Source of the DNA: AC-32 sp049644305
Lineage (GTDB): Bacteria; Actinomycetota; Thermoleophilia; Gaiellales; Gaiellaceae
NCBI GenBank assembly: GCA_049644305.1
Contig: JBARRQ010000157.1
Location: 1 to 8,108 of the forward strand
DNA length: 8,108 nucleotides
Direction: 5' to 3'
The position numbers and the translations under genes were made by a program. The notes beneath the pieces are model-generated. The model made no database searches and had not been told where the DNA came from. It worked only from the letters and a program-made list of their open reading frames with translations. Shown here one piece after another: positions 1-6,103 of the stretch; positions within the stretch are counted from its first letter, which is position 1, and every line of letters begins with the position of its first letter.

Positions 1-2022
1 CCGGACATCGAGGAGTTCATCTGGTGCAAGGCGCGCGAGGAGGAGAAGGCGCGCGTGCTCGAGCAGGCCGGCTACGACATGTCGCTCGACTCGGGCGACT
101 GGGCCTCGATCCAGTACCAGAACGCCAACAACTCGGTGCGCGTCACGGACGGCTTCATGGAGGCCGCCGACGCCGACGCCGACTGGAACCTGACCGCCCG
201 TACCGACGGCACCGTCGTCGAGACGCGCAAGGCGCATGAGCTGCTGCGCCAGATCGCCGAGGCCGCCTGGCGCTCGGCCGACCCCGGCGTCCAGTACGAC
301 ACCACGATCAACAAGTGGCACACGCTCCCGAACACCGGGCGGATCAACGCGTCCAACCCGTGCTCCGAATATCTGTCAATCGACGACAGCGCCTGCAACC
401 TCTCCTCGCTGAACCTCTTGAAGTTCCGCCGTGAGGACGGCGAGCTCGACGTCGAGGCCTTCGAGCACGCGGTCGACGTGATGTTCCTCGCGCAGGAGAT
501 CCTGGTCGGCTACTCGTCGTACCCGACGCCCGAGATCGAGCGCAACGCCAAGGCCTACCGCCAGCTCGGGCTCGGCTACGCGAACCTCGGCGCGCTGCTG
601 ATGGCGCGCGGGCTGCCGTACGACTCGGACGAGGGCCGCGCCTACGCGGCGGCGATCACGGCGCTGCTGACCGGCCGTGCCTACCGCAAGTCCGCGGAGA
701 TCGCGGCACGGATGGGCGCGTTCGCGGGCTACCAGCCGAACGCCGGCGCGATGATCGGCGTGATGTCGATGCACCGCGCTGCGGTGGGCAACATCGAGCA
801 CGCCGACTCGGTGCCGAAGGATCTGCTCGGCGCCTGCCGGCGCGCCTGGGACGAGGCGCTGAACCTCGGCGAGGTGCACGGCTACCGCAACGCGCAGGCG
901 ACCGTGCTCGCGCCCACCGGGACGATCAGCTTCATGATGGATTGCGACACGACGGGCGTCGAGCCGGACTTCTCCCTCGTCAAGTCCAAGAAGCTCGTCG
1001 GCGGCGGCGAGATCACGATCCCGAACAAGACCGTGCCGATGGCGCTCGAGAAGCTCGGCTACGCGCCGCCCGAGGTCGAGGAGGTCGTCGCGTTCGTGGA
1101 CGAGCGCAACACGGTCATCGGCGCGCCGTACGTGAAGCCGGAGCACTACCCGGTCTTCGACTGCGCTATCGGCGAGCGCGCGATCCACTACACCGGGCAC
1201 GTGAAGATGATGGGCGCCGTCCAGCCGTTCATCTCGGGCGCGATCTCGAAGACGGTCAACCTGCCCGAGACGGTCACCGTCGACGAGGTCTCGGGCCTGC
1301 TGCTCGACTCGTGGAAGCTCGGCGTGAAGGCGATCGCGATCTATCGCGACAACTGCAAGGTCGCCCAGCCGCTGTCCGGCCGGAAGGACACGGATGCGCA
1401 GCTGGCTGTCCCCGCCACGGCGCCCGTGCCGCTGACGCAGCGCCGCCGGCTACCCGAGGACCGCGTCGAGGTCGGCCGGAAGTTCCGCGTCGGCGACTAC
1501 GAGGGCTACATCCACGTCGGCCTCTACGAGGACGGGACTCCGGGCGACATCTTCGTCGACATCGCCAAGGAGGGCACGACCCTGGCCGGCCTGATGAACT
1601 CGTTCATGATCTCGGTGTCCCTGGGCCTGCAGTACGGCGTGCCGCTCGAGGTCTACGTCTCGAAGTTCGCCCACATGCGCTTCGAGCCGAGCGGGGTGAC
1701 GAACGACGCGGACATCCGAGTCGCGAAGTCGATCGTCGACTACATCTTCCGCTGGATGGGCAAGCGCTTCCTCTCGGTCGAGCACCAGGAGGAAGTCGGG
1801 ATCCTCTCGCCGGAGGTGCGAGCCCGCCTAGCGCAGTCGTATGCCGCGCTGGAGGGCAAGGCCCCGGCCGAGGTTCCCGCCGAGGCTGCCCCGCCCGGCC
1901 AGACCGCCCTCTTCAACAACTGGGAAGACGCGGTCGAGTGCGCCAAATGTGGCGGCCGGATGGTCCGGACAGGATCGTGCTACACATGCCGAGACTGCGG
2001 GACCAACACCGGCTGCAGCTAG
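1..2022 (+). CDS. nrdJ: Adenosylcobalamin-dependent (class II) ribonucleoside-diphosphate reductase, 5'-truncated by window edge
   Basis: Reduces ribonucleotides to deoxyribonucleotides in the cytoplasm with a thiyl radical made from coenzyme B12, so it needs no oxygen or separate radical subunit. The frame is open from base 1 (reading PDIEEFIWCK...), so the true start lies upstream. 673 residues are visible, and the family is usually some 900 or more. Numbering from window residue 1, the NPCSEY motif is at 119-124; C121 should be the thiyl-radical cysteine, with N119 and E123 its catalytic partners. SACNLSSLNL follows, and its C132 matches the second active-site cysteine. A phosphate-binding loop APTGTISFM lies near bases 910-936. 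A TSCPD-like domain covers roughly 1460-1770 (YEDGTPGDIF, AKEGTTLAGLMN, RFEPSGVTNDADI). The protein ends in a Cys-rich tail (CAKCGG, CYTCRDCG, TGCS) that in this family shuttles reducing equivalents. No frameshift is seen. The catalytic N-terminal cysteine lies outside the window. Bases 1709-1760 recur downstream. Confidence 0.96.
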   Translation, partial: PDIEEFIWCKAREEEKARVLEQAGYDMSLDSGDWASIQYQNANNSVRVTDGFMEAADADADWNLTARTDGTVVETRKAHELLRQIAEAAWRSADPGVQYDTTINKWHTLPNTGRINASNPCSEYLSIDDSACNLSSLNLLKFRREDGELDVEAFEHAVDVMFLAQEILVGYSSYPTPEIERNAKAYRQLGLGYANLGALLMARGLPYDSDEGRAYAAAITALLTGRAYRKSAEIAARMGAFAGYQPNAGAMIGVMSMHRAAVGNIEHADSVPKDLLGACRRAWDEALNLGEVHGYRNAQATVLAPTGTISFMMDCDTTGVEPDFSLVKSKKLVGGGEITIPNKTVPMALEKLGYAPPEVEEVVAFVDERNTVIGAPYVKPEHYPVFDCAIGERAIHYTGHVKMMGAVQPFISGAISKTVNLPETVTVDEVSGLLLDSWKLGVKAIAIYRDNCKVAQPLSGRKDTDAQLAVPATAPVPLTQRRRLPEDRVEVGRKFRVGDYEGYIHVGLYEDGTPGDIFVDIAKEGTTLAGLMNSFMISVSLGLQYGVPLEVYVSKFAHMRFEPSGVTNDADIRVAKSIVDYIFRWMGKRFLSVEHQEEVGILSPEVRARLAQSYAALEGKAPAEVPAEAAPPGQTALFNNWEDAVECAKCGGRMVRTGSCYTCRDCGTNTGCS

Positions 2023-2074
2023 ACCGACGAGGCACCGCTTGACCTAGCCGCCGGATAGGCGTATTAGTCGGTCT
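2021..2074. repeat. 8-bp inverted repeat with nested hairpin after nrdJ
   Basis: AGACCGAC (2021-2028, overlapping the nrdJ stop codon) is the exact reverse complement of GTCGGTCT (2067-2074). Between the arms, 2043-2049 and 2053-2059 form a smaller stem with one G-A mismatch and a 3-nt loop. As RNA this could be a terminator or stabilising structure for nrdJ, but no run of T follows. As DNA, the right arm overlaps the -10 of a candidate promoter, so it could be a repressor operator. The sequence does not decide between these. Confidence 0.45.
2039..2067 (+). promoter_or_regulatory. Candidate sigma70-type promoter for the secreted-protein gene
   Basis: TTGACC (2039-2044) resembles the -35 consensus at five of six positions. 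It is followed by a 17-bp spacer and TATTAG (2062-2067), which keeps T1, A2, T3 and A5 of a -10 box. The predicted start site near 2074 gives a leader of about 108 nt before the ATG at 2182. It is the best-spaced promoter match I found in the window. The leader is GC-rich and contains no riboswitch I recognise. Confidence 0.5.
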
Positions 2075-2181
2075 CCAAGGCGCTTCTCGACTGCGGTTCG
2101 GTAACCAGCAGGAAAGAGGACGGAGTCCGCCGGTCCGTGCGCGAGAAGCGCAAACCGGTCAAGGGGGACTGGAGGAGTGCC

Positions 2182-2694
2182 ATGAGAAGGGCAACGATTC
2201 TTCTCGTTGTGCTGGGCGCCTTTGCGTTCCTCGCAGCAAGAGTGGCGGTGCCGCTGGTCGGCCATGCAGCGGCGGCGCCGTCGGTCGGCAACGCGAGCGT
2301 ATCCGGCTCCTATGCATTCTCAACCGCGTTCCACGATCCGCTAACCGGCCAGGAGGGCAACTCGGCGGGCTCACTGGTGTTCGACGGCGCGGGCGGCCTC
2401 ATCGGCGTCTACAGCCAAGGCTCGAGATGCACTGGTTGCGGCGGCGAGGCGAATGTGGACCGGGCGCCTATCACGGGAACGTACACCGTGTACCCGGACG
2501 GCTCGACCACCCTCGACATCTGCATCCAGGTCGGCGCCACGCCGGTACGGGTCGTGTTCCAGGGCGCGTTCTCGAGCAAGTTCAGCCATCTCGGGTTCGT
2601 CGAAACCACGCTGGGCACGTGTGGAGGCACGAGCGGGCCGCCACCGAACGCAAATGCCGGAACAGCCGACAAGCTCTGGACCTCAGCGGGGTAA
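2182..2694 (+). CDS. Small secreted or surface beta-rich protein, function unknown
   Basis: 170 residues from the ATG at 2182, chosen because GGAGGAG (2171-2177) sits just upstream and because the residues after it form a clean signal peptide: MRR, then a hydrophobic core (residues 4-18). A longer hydrophobic/Ala-rich stretch follows, ending in AAAA near residue 32, a likely signal peptidase I site. The same frame is open from a GTG at 2137, but that would put 15 charged residues in front of the signal. The mature part alternates short hydrophobic strands with Gly/Ser/Asp turns (GSYAFS, GSLVFDGAGGLIGVYS, GTYTVYPDGSTTLDI, VVFQGAF). That recalls repeat domains of extracellular lipocalin- or adhesin-like proteins, though I cannot name a family. 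Four cysteines (83, 86, 114, 147) could form disulfides. The C terminus is Gly/Pro/Asn-rich. It probably has its own promoter. Confidence 0.75.
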   Translation: MRRATILLVVLGAFAFLAARVAVPLVGHAAAAPSVGNASVSGSYAFSTAFHDPLTGQEGNSAGSLVFDGAGGLIGVYSQGSRCTGCGGEANVDRAPITGTYTVYPDGSTTLDICIQVGATPVRVVFQGAFSSKFSHLGFVETTLGTCGGTSGPPPNANAGTADKLWTSAG

Positions 2695-2711
2695 GCATCC
2701 GGTATGAGATG

Positions 2712-2749
2712 CGGGCCAGGTCTTGCGACGCCGAACAAGACCTGGCCCG
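2712..2749 (+). terminator. 14-bp perfect hairpin downstream of the secreted-protein gene
   Basis: Arms 2712-2725 and 2736-2749 are exact reverse complements (14 bp, GC-rich at the base, containing CAGGTCTTG / CAAGACCTG), around a 10-nt loop. It lies 17 bp after the stop at 2694, where a terminator would be expected. No T-tract follows, so it may act as an RNA-stabilising element, a Rho-assisted terminator or part of a switch. One arm core is repeated at 2828-2837. Confidence 0.6.
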
Positions 2750-2837
2750 AGCATCGAGCGGCCCGGACATCCGAGTCGCGAAGTCGATCGTCGACTACAG
2801 CTTCCGCTGGATGGGGGGAGACGGTGACAGGTCTTGC
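2717..2837 (+). repeat. 10-bp direct repeat CAGGTCTTGC bracketing the nrdJ fragment
   Basis: CAGGTCTTGC occurs at 2717-2726 (inside the left arm of the hairpin) and again at 2828-2837, 111 bp apart, with no extension of the match on either side. The segment between them includes the hairpin's right arm and the 52-bp nrdJ copy. The arrangement could be a target-site duplication around inserted DNA, or two competing partners for the arm CAAGACCTG (2736-2744). It could also be chance, though an exact 10-mer repeat in a 220-bp gap is uncommon. Confidence 0.5.
2764..2815 (+). pseudogene. Orphan 52-bp copy of an internal nrdJ segment
   Basis: Bases 2764-2815 match nrdJ bases 1709-1760 at 51 of 52 positions. 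The single difference is T1745 to G2800, which would change Ile to Ser. In nrdJ this is the conserved stretch DIRVAKSIVDYIFRWMG near the end of the TSCPD-like domain. Similarity stops abruptly on both sides, so it is a fragment and not a decayed whole gene. The copy is readable in a 64-codon frame from an ATG at 2709 to a stop at 2903, but that frame has no convincing ribosome-binding site and no other recognisable part. I treat it as a captured gene fragment, not a coding gene. Confidence 0.85.
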
Positions 2838-2882
2838 AATCCGACAGTTCTCCTTCGTCCTTATCGAGGGCGCGACCGCGTT

Positions 2883-2900
2883 GAGCGTGCGCCCACGCTC
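2883..2900 (+). promoter_or_regulatory. 7-bp hairpin directly upstream of the hydrolase-cyclase start
   Basis: GAGCGTG (2883-2889) and CACGCTC (2894-2900) form a perfect stem with a 4-nt loop, followed after 6 nt by a pyrimidine/T-rich stretch (CCTTTTCTT, 2907-2915) that runs into the GTG at 2916. It may be a terminator-like element closing transcription from upstream, or a dyad operator. TTGAGC (2881-2886) overlaps its left arm and lies 17 bp before CAACCT (2904-2909), a weak promoter-like pair that would start transcription at or beside the GTG. Confidence 0.4.
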
Positions 2901-2915
2901 TGACAACCTTTTCTT

Positions 2916-4250
2916 GTGCCGACCACGACGCCTGACACGCGCTATGCGAAGTCCGGAAACGTCAACATCGCCTACCAGGTGCTCGGCGACGGGCCCGTCG
3001 ACCTCGTCTACGTGCCCGGCTGGGTCTCTCACGTGGAGCTCGCCTGGGAGCTGCCTGAGCTCGCAGGCGGATTCGAGCGCCTGGCCTCGTTCTCGCGCCT
3101 GATCCTGTTCGACAAGCGCGGCACAGGGATGTCCGACCCCGTGCCGGCCGACGAGCTACCCACGCTCGAGCAGCGGATGGACGACGTCCGAGCGGTGATG
3201 GACGCGGTCGCCTCGGAGCGCGCGGCCATTTTCGGCGCCTCGGAGGGCGGCAACATGAGCATGCTTTTCGCCGCGACCTACCCGGAGCGCACGATGGCGC
3301 TCGCGACCTTCGGCTGCACAGCGAAGCGAGTCTGGAGCCCCGACTACCCCTGGGCACCTACCAGCGACGAGCGATCGAAGGCGTTCGACCACGTCGAGCG
3401 CCAGTGGATGAGCGGGCTCGACTGGGAGGACATCGCTCCGAGCCTCGATTCGCCCGCGCTTGCCGAGCTCTCTCGCTATTACCGCCGCTGCGCGAGCCCG
3501 GGGGCCGCGCTCGCGCTGATGAAGATGAACACGTACGTCGACGTGCGCGCCGTCCTGCCCACGATCGGAGTCCCGACGGTGGTCATGCACCGCACCGACG
3601 ATCGCGACGCCAAGGTCGAGGAGGGCCGCTACATCGCCTCACAGATTCCGGGCGCACGCTTCGTCGAGTACGCGGGCGCAGACCATTCCTGGTGGACGGA
3701 GGGCCGAGACCCGATCTTGGACGAGATCGAAGAGCTCGTGACGGGCGTCAGGCCGGCCCCGCACCCGAACCGCGTGCTCGCCACCATCCTCTTCACCGAC
3801 ATCGTCGAGTCAACCAAGCAGGTGCGTGAGCTCGGAGACCAGAGCTGGGCGGAGCTGCTCGGGCGCCACCACGCTGCGGTGCGGCGTGAGCTCGAACGCT
3901 TCCGCGGGCAGGAGATCGATACGGCCGGAGACGGTTTCCTCGCGAGCTTCGACGGGCCTGCTCGCGCGATTCGTTGCGCGGTTGCGATCCGTGACGTCGT
4001 GCGAGCCCTCGGCCTCGAGCTCCGCGTCGGCCTGCACACCGGTGAGTGCGAGCTGCTGGGGGACAAGGTTGCCGGGATCGCCGTCCACACCGGCGCGCGC
4101 GTATCGGCGCTCGCGGGGGCGGGTGAGGTACTCGTCTCCGAGACGGTGCGTGACCTCGTCTCCGGCTCGGGCATCGCGTTCGAGGACCGAGGCGAGTACG
4201 AGCTCAAGGGAGTAGGCGAGCGCCGAATCTATGCCGTCTCCGCTGTCTGA
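2916..4250 (+). CDS. Alpha/beta-hydrolase fused to a class III adenylate/guanylate cyclase domain
   Basis: 444 residues. The N-terminal half (about 10-275) is an alpha/beta hydrolase. GASEG (107-111) is the nucleophile elbow with Ser109, Asp229 is the likely acid, and His257 in GADHSW completes the triad. The C-terminal half (about 287-444) is a class III cyclase catalytic domain. FTDIVEST gives metal-binding Asp295, DTAGDG gives Asp339, and Arg395 is the transition-state arginine. The position that usually holds the partner Asn, four residues earlier, is His391. Such domains make cAMP or cGMP as dimers in the cytoplasm; substrate and activity are not fixed by what I see. There is no membrane segment. 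The hydrolase half may act as a ligand-sensing or enzymatic input domain, which is inference. The GTG start at 2916 has no clear Shine-Dalgarno but gives the expected N terminus (TRYAKSGNVNIAYQVLGDGP). First gene of a likely three-gene operon. Confidence 0.92.
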   Translation: MPTTTPDTRYAKSGNVNIAYQVLGDGPVDLVYVPGWVSHVELAWELPELAGGFERLASFSRLILFDKRGTGMSDPVPADELPTLEQRMDDVRAVMDAVASERAAIFGASEGGNMSMLFAATYPERTMALATFGCTAKRVWSPDYPWAPTSDERSKAFDHVERQWMSGLDWEDIAPSLDSPALAELSRYYRRCASPGAALALMKMNTYVDVRAVLPTIGVPTVVMHRTDDRDAKVEEGRYIASQIPGARFVEYAGADHSWWTEGRDPILDEIEELVTGVRPAPHPNRVLATILFTDIVESTKQVRELGDQSWAELLGRHHAAVRRELERFRGQEIDTAGDGFLASFDGPARAIRCAVAIRDVVRALGLELRVGLHTGECELLGDKVAGIAVHTGARVSALAGAGEVLVSETVRDLVSGSGIAFEDRGEYELKGVGERRIYAVSAV

Positions 4251-4857
4251 TGTCGACACGCCTCACGGACCAGCGCGGGTGCATCTCCACCCGGTTGATT
4301 CACCCGTGGCCGCGCTCGTGCTCGGGCATGGGGCCGGCGGAGGGGTCGAGTCACCGGACCTCGTCGGCGCGACCAAGGGCGCGAACTCGGCCGGGCTCAG
4401 TGTCGCGCTCGTCGAGCAGCCGTACCGGGTAGCGGGACGGCGGAGCCCACCTCCGGCGCACCAGCTCGACACAGCTTGGGTCGCCGTCGTCTCGCAGCTG
4501 CGCGACGATCCGCTGCGCGGGCTGCCGCTCCTAACCGGCGGCCGTTCCTCAGGCGCCCGCGTGGCGTGTCGCACCGCCGAGGGGGTCGGTGCGGCCGCCG
4601 TTCTCTGCCTGGCGTTCCCGGTTCATCCACCCGGCCGAGGTGATGATCCGGCAAAGAGCCGGCTGTCGGAGCTCGAGGCGGTGCGAGTACCGACGCTCGT
4701 CGTCCAGGGCGAGAGCGACCCGTTCGGGATGCCGCACGACGGGCCTAACCGCACGGTCGTCCGCATCCCGGGGACCCACTCGCTCAAAAGCAGCGCGGCC
4801 GTAGCAGCCGCCGTGTCCGAGTGGCTCACAACGGTCGTGCTGATCCTCGTCGGATAG
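4231..4857 (+). CDS. Small alpha/beta-hydrolase (dienelactone hydrolase/KANL3-Tex30-like)
   Basis: 208 residues. Its ATG lies inside the end of the hydrolase-cyclase gene, giving a 20-bp overlap in another frame that suggests translational coupling. LGHGAGGG (31-38) is the oxyanion-side loop after the first core strand. GRSSG (104-108) is the nucleophile elbow with Ser106. QGESDPFG contains the probable acid Asp163, and GTHSLK the catalytic His183. The order and the roughly 200-residue length fit compact alpha/beta hydrolases lacking a large lid. The natural substrate, presumably an ester or similar bond, cannot be read from the sequence. The last dozen residues (TTVVLILVG) are hydrophobic and may be slightly extended or read through relative to relatives. 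It follows a multidomain protein that already has a hydrolase fold, so the two may be paralogous or act in sequence. Confidence 0.85.
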   Translation: MPSPLSDVDTPHGPARVHLHPVDSPVAALVLGHGAGGGVESPDLVGATKGANSAGLSVALVEQPYRVAGRRSPPPAHQLDTAWVAVVSQLRDDPLRGLPLLTGGRSSGARVACRTAEGVGAAAVLCLAFPVHPPGRGDDPAKSRLSELEAVRVPTLVVQGESDPFGMPHDGPNRTVVRIPGTHSLKSSAAVAAAVSEWLTTVVLILVG

Positions 4858-4866
4858 CGTGGACCC

Positions 4867-5361
4867 GTGAAGCTGGCGCTCGTTCAACCCTCGTTGCGGA
4901 GGGAATGGTCGCTTCGCAGAGGTGACGAGATCGTGGCAACCCTGTGGATCCCGCTCTTCCGGCGCCGAGCGGCTGCGGAAGTCACCGGGCGGCGCCTGAC
5001 GTTCGAGCGAGAGGGCGGGCTTCGATCGGCATACCGCATCAGCGACGCAATGACCGATGAGCAGCTCGCTCGTTTCCGGCCGGAGGGGAGACATCGCTTC
5101 CTGGAGCTCGGTGACCGCCGCGCGGAGTGGAAGCATCTGGGCCGGGGCCAGGGCTACGGATTTGTCGGCCCCGACGGCGAGGCGCTGCTGCGCGCGAAGG
5201 TCGCCAGCGGCATCGCGCGAACCAACGGCGAGGTCGAGGTCGCCGACGACCTCCCCGAGCAGGATGCGCTCGTTGCCGCGGTTCTCGCCTCGTTCCTTCT
5301 GATTCGCAAGGCCGAGGAAACCGCGGCGGCTTCGTCGGGCGCCGTGACCGCCTCGTCCTAG
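4867..5361 (+). CDS. Conserved-type protein of unknown function, possible LURP-one/tubby-like fold
   Basis: 164 residues from the GTG at 4867, 9 bp after the upstream stop, so probably the last gene of the operon. Aromatic and charged residues alternate in short beta-like stretches (EWSLRRGDEIVATLWIP, RRLTFERE, YGFVGPDGEALLRA). A hydrophobic segment at about 131-148 (DALVAAVLASFLLIRK) follows, then an Ala/Ser-rich tail. A beta-rich body ending in a buried hydrophobic helix is the layout of bacterial LURP-one/tubby C-terminal-like proteins. This is a pattern impression, not a firm match. The same helix could also be read as a C-terminal membrane anchor. The gene's strong codon bias supports real coding. 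Confidence 0.7.
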   Translation: MKLALVQPSLRREWSLRRGDEIVATLWIPLFRRRAAAEVTGRRLTFEREGGLRSAYRISDAMTDEQLARFRPEGRHRFLELGDRRAEWKHLGRGQGYGFVGPDGEALLRAKVASGIARTNGEVEVADDLPEQDALVAAVLASFLLIRKAEETAAASSGAVTASS

Positions 5362-5367
5362 CGGGTC

Positions 5368-5381
5368 ATACGCCAGCGTAT
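5368..5381. terminator. 14-bp palindrome between convergent genes
   Basis: ATACGC (5368-5373) and GCGTAT (5376-5381) are exact reverse complements separated by CA. The palindrome lies 6 bp after the stop at 5361 and about 27 bp from the end of the opposite-strand gene. The position suggests a shared bidirectional terminator. The 2-nt spacer is too short for a normal RNA loop without opening the inner pairs, so a protein-binding dyad is also possible. Confidence 0.35.
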
Positions 5382-5407
5382 CGCCGTCGCCGAGTTCGCC
5401 GGGTGAA

Positions 5408-5632
5408 TCAGATTGATGCGCGGAGCGCGTTCGCCGCAGCCTGCAGACGGTCGCTGACCTCGGCTAGCTCCCGTGCCGCGAGGTCAATGCGCTCTTGCTG
5501 GGTGTCGGTGCGCTCTTGCTGGTTCGCAGCCCGTTTGCGCATCTCCGTGAGCTGGTCTCCCATCTCCTGCACGGTTCGTGTGAGATCAGCCAGCTGGCCG
5601 GCAACGGTCGCTATGTCTTCACTCGCTGTCAC
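5408..5632 (-). CDS. Small coiled-coil protein, function unknown
   Basis: 74 residues, almost entirely predicted helix with heptad spacing (for example VAGQLADLTRTVQEMGDQLTEM), ending in an Ala-rich helix (RLQAAANALRASI). It has no cysteine, signal peptide or membrane segment. Residues about 37-50 contain a duplicated heptad (QQERTD / QQERID), matched in the DNA by an exact 14-bp repeat. The GTG start at 5632 is favoured by TACAAT at 5640-5645 on the same strand. That would start the mRNA at about the GTG, so the message is probably leaderless. The gene is divergent from the cold-shock cluster and convergent with the hydrolase operon. It may oligomerise or bind a partner; nothing in the sequence identifies one. 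Confidence 0.65.
   Translation of the reverse strand: MTASEDIATVAGQLADLTRTVQEMGDQLTEMRKRAANQQERTDTQQERIDLAARELAEVSDRLQAAANALRASI
5488..5522 (-). repeat. Two copies of a 14-bp repeat encoding a duplicated heptad
   Basis: TGCGCTCTTGCTGG (plus-strand reading) occurs at 5488-5501 and 5509-5522, a 21-bp period. The period equals seven codons, so one coiled-coil heptad was duplicated in frame inside the small minus-strand gene. Copy-number change here would lengthen or shorten the coiled coil without breaking the frame. Confidence 0.75.
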
Positions 5633-5639
5633 CTGGCAG

Positions 5640-5645
5640 ATTGTA
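5640..5645 (-). promoter_or_regulatory. -10 box for the coiled-coil gene
   Basis: Read on the minus strand this is TACAAT, five of six to the TATAAT consensus. It ends 7 nt before the GTG start codon, so transcription should begin at or next to the start codon. No convincing -35 hexamer is seen at the usual distance. Confidence 0.45.
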
Positions 5646-5732
5646 CGCGGCGGCTGAAACGTTCTCGTGCCGCGCGCAGCGAGGATGAGCCCGGAAACCG
5701 TGGTGCTCAGCCCGATCTCACGGGCAGACTGC

Positions 5733-5738
5733 TACGCT
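5733..5738 (+). promoter_or_regulatory. Possible -10 box for the cold-shock cluster
   Basis: TACGCT fits the TANNNT pattern common in actinobacterial promoters. A start near 5745 would give a leader of about 77 nt, and long leaders are common for cspA-type genes. The start of the predicted leader overlaps a short dyad (CTGTG 5737-5741, CACAG 5747-5751). No -35 is recognisable, so this is a weak call. Confidence 0.25.
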
Positions 5739-5805
5739 GTGTTCTCCACAGAGCGAGTACCTGGTCGGCTCAGCGCCTCCCATTTACCGTTCGCGAAAAG
5801 GTAAG

Positions 5806-5813
5806 AGGAGGTG
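5806..5813 (+). promoter_or_regulatory. Strong ribosome-binding site for cspA
   Basis: AGGAGGTG is a near-perfect anti-16S match, ending 8 nt before the ATG at 5822 with a T-rich spacer (TTTTTCAT). It is the best Shine-Dalgarno in the window and fixes the cspA start. It predicts high expression. Confidence 0.85.
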
Positions 5814-5821
5814 TTTTTCAT

Positions 5822-6034
5822 ATGGCGACAGGAACAGTGAAGTGGTTCAACGACGCGAAGGGGTACGGGTTCATCACCCCTGACGACGGTTCCGGTAAGG
5901 ATCTCTTCGTCCACCATTCCGCAATCGCGGCCGACGGCTACAAGTCCCTTGCAGAGGGGGCGAAGGTCGAGTTCGAGCCCGCAGAGGGCGAGAAGGGTCC
6001 CGAGGCGAAGAACGTCGTTCAGCTGGCCCAGTAA
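5822..6034 (+). CDS. cspA: CspA-family cold-shock protein (RNA chaperone)
   Basis: 70 residues, the normal length of a single cold-shock domain. It binds single-stranded RNA and DNA in the cytoplasm and melts RNA secondary structure, aiding translation at low temperature or in fast growth. It begins MATGTVKWFNDAKGYGFITP. RNP1 is KGYGFI (13-18) and RNP2 is DLFVHH (27-32). Trp8, Phe16, Phe29 and His31 supply the aromatic nucleic-acid-binding surface. The C-terminal part is acidic then ends KNVVQLAQ, as usual. It is preceded by a very strong ribosome-binding site and a long leader, and followed by a palindrome before the next gene. First gene of a probable four-gene cluster. Whether it is cold-induced or constitutive cannot be read from the sequence. 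Confidence 0.97.
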   Translation: MATGTVKWFNDAKGYGFITPDDGSGKDLFVHHSAIAADGYKSLAEGAKVEFEPAEGEKGPEAKNVVQLAQ

Positions 6035-6051
6035 GGCCGGTAATCGAGCGT

Positions 6052-6081
6052 CGGCGCGCGCTGCAATTGCGGCGCGCGCCG
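6052..6081 (+). terminator. 30-nt near-perfect palindrome between cspA and the degenerate csp
   Basis: The arms start CGGCGCGCGC (6052-6061) and end GCGCGCGCCG (6072-6081), around an inner self-complementary GCAATTGC (6063-6070). The only break in symmetry is T6062 against G6071, which is still a G-U pair in RNA. The structure starts 18 nt after the cspA stop and ends 23 nt before the next ATG. No T-run follows, so it is a candidate leaky terminator, processing site or mRNA stabiliser. It would let cspA be made in excess over the downstream genes. Confidence 0.65.
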
Positions 6082-6103
6082 CGTCTTACGGAAAGGACGC
6101 GCG

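Noticed and set aside
376..1200. Long minus-strand open frame opposite nrdJ
   Set aside because: Arg/Val/His-rich shadow of GC-rich codons; nrdJ on the plus strand explains the region fully.
2137..2181. Earlier GTG start for the secreted protein at 2137
   Set aside because: It would place a charged 15-residue leader before the signal peptide, while the ATG at 2182 has a good ribosome-binding site.
1709..2815. Diversity-generating retroelement template/variable pair (nrdJ segment and its copy)
   Set aside because: Only one mismatch, no reverse transcriptase gene and no cluster of adenine-specific changes.
1709..2815. Attachment-site pair (attL/attR) of an integrated element using nrdJ
   Set aside because: No integrase between the copies, and sequence after the downstream copy does not resemble the original nrdJ 3' end that an integration would leave.
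2709..2903. A 64-codon small gene containing the NrdJ-derived peptide
   Set aside because: No ribosome-binding site, no bias or similarity outside the captured piece; kept only as a fragment.
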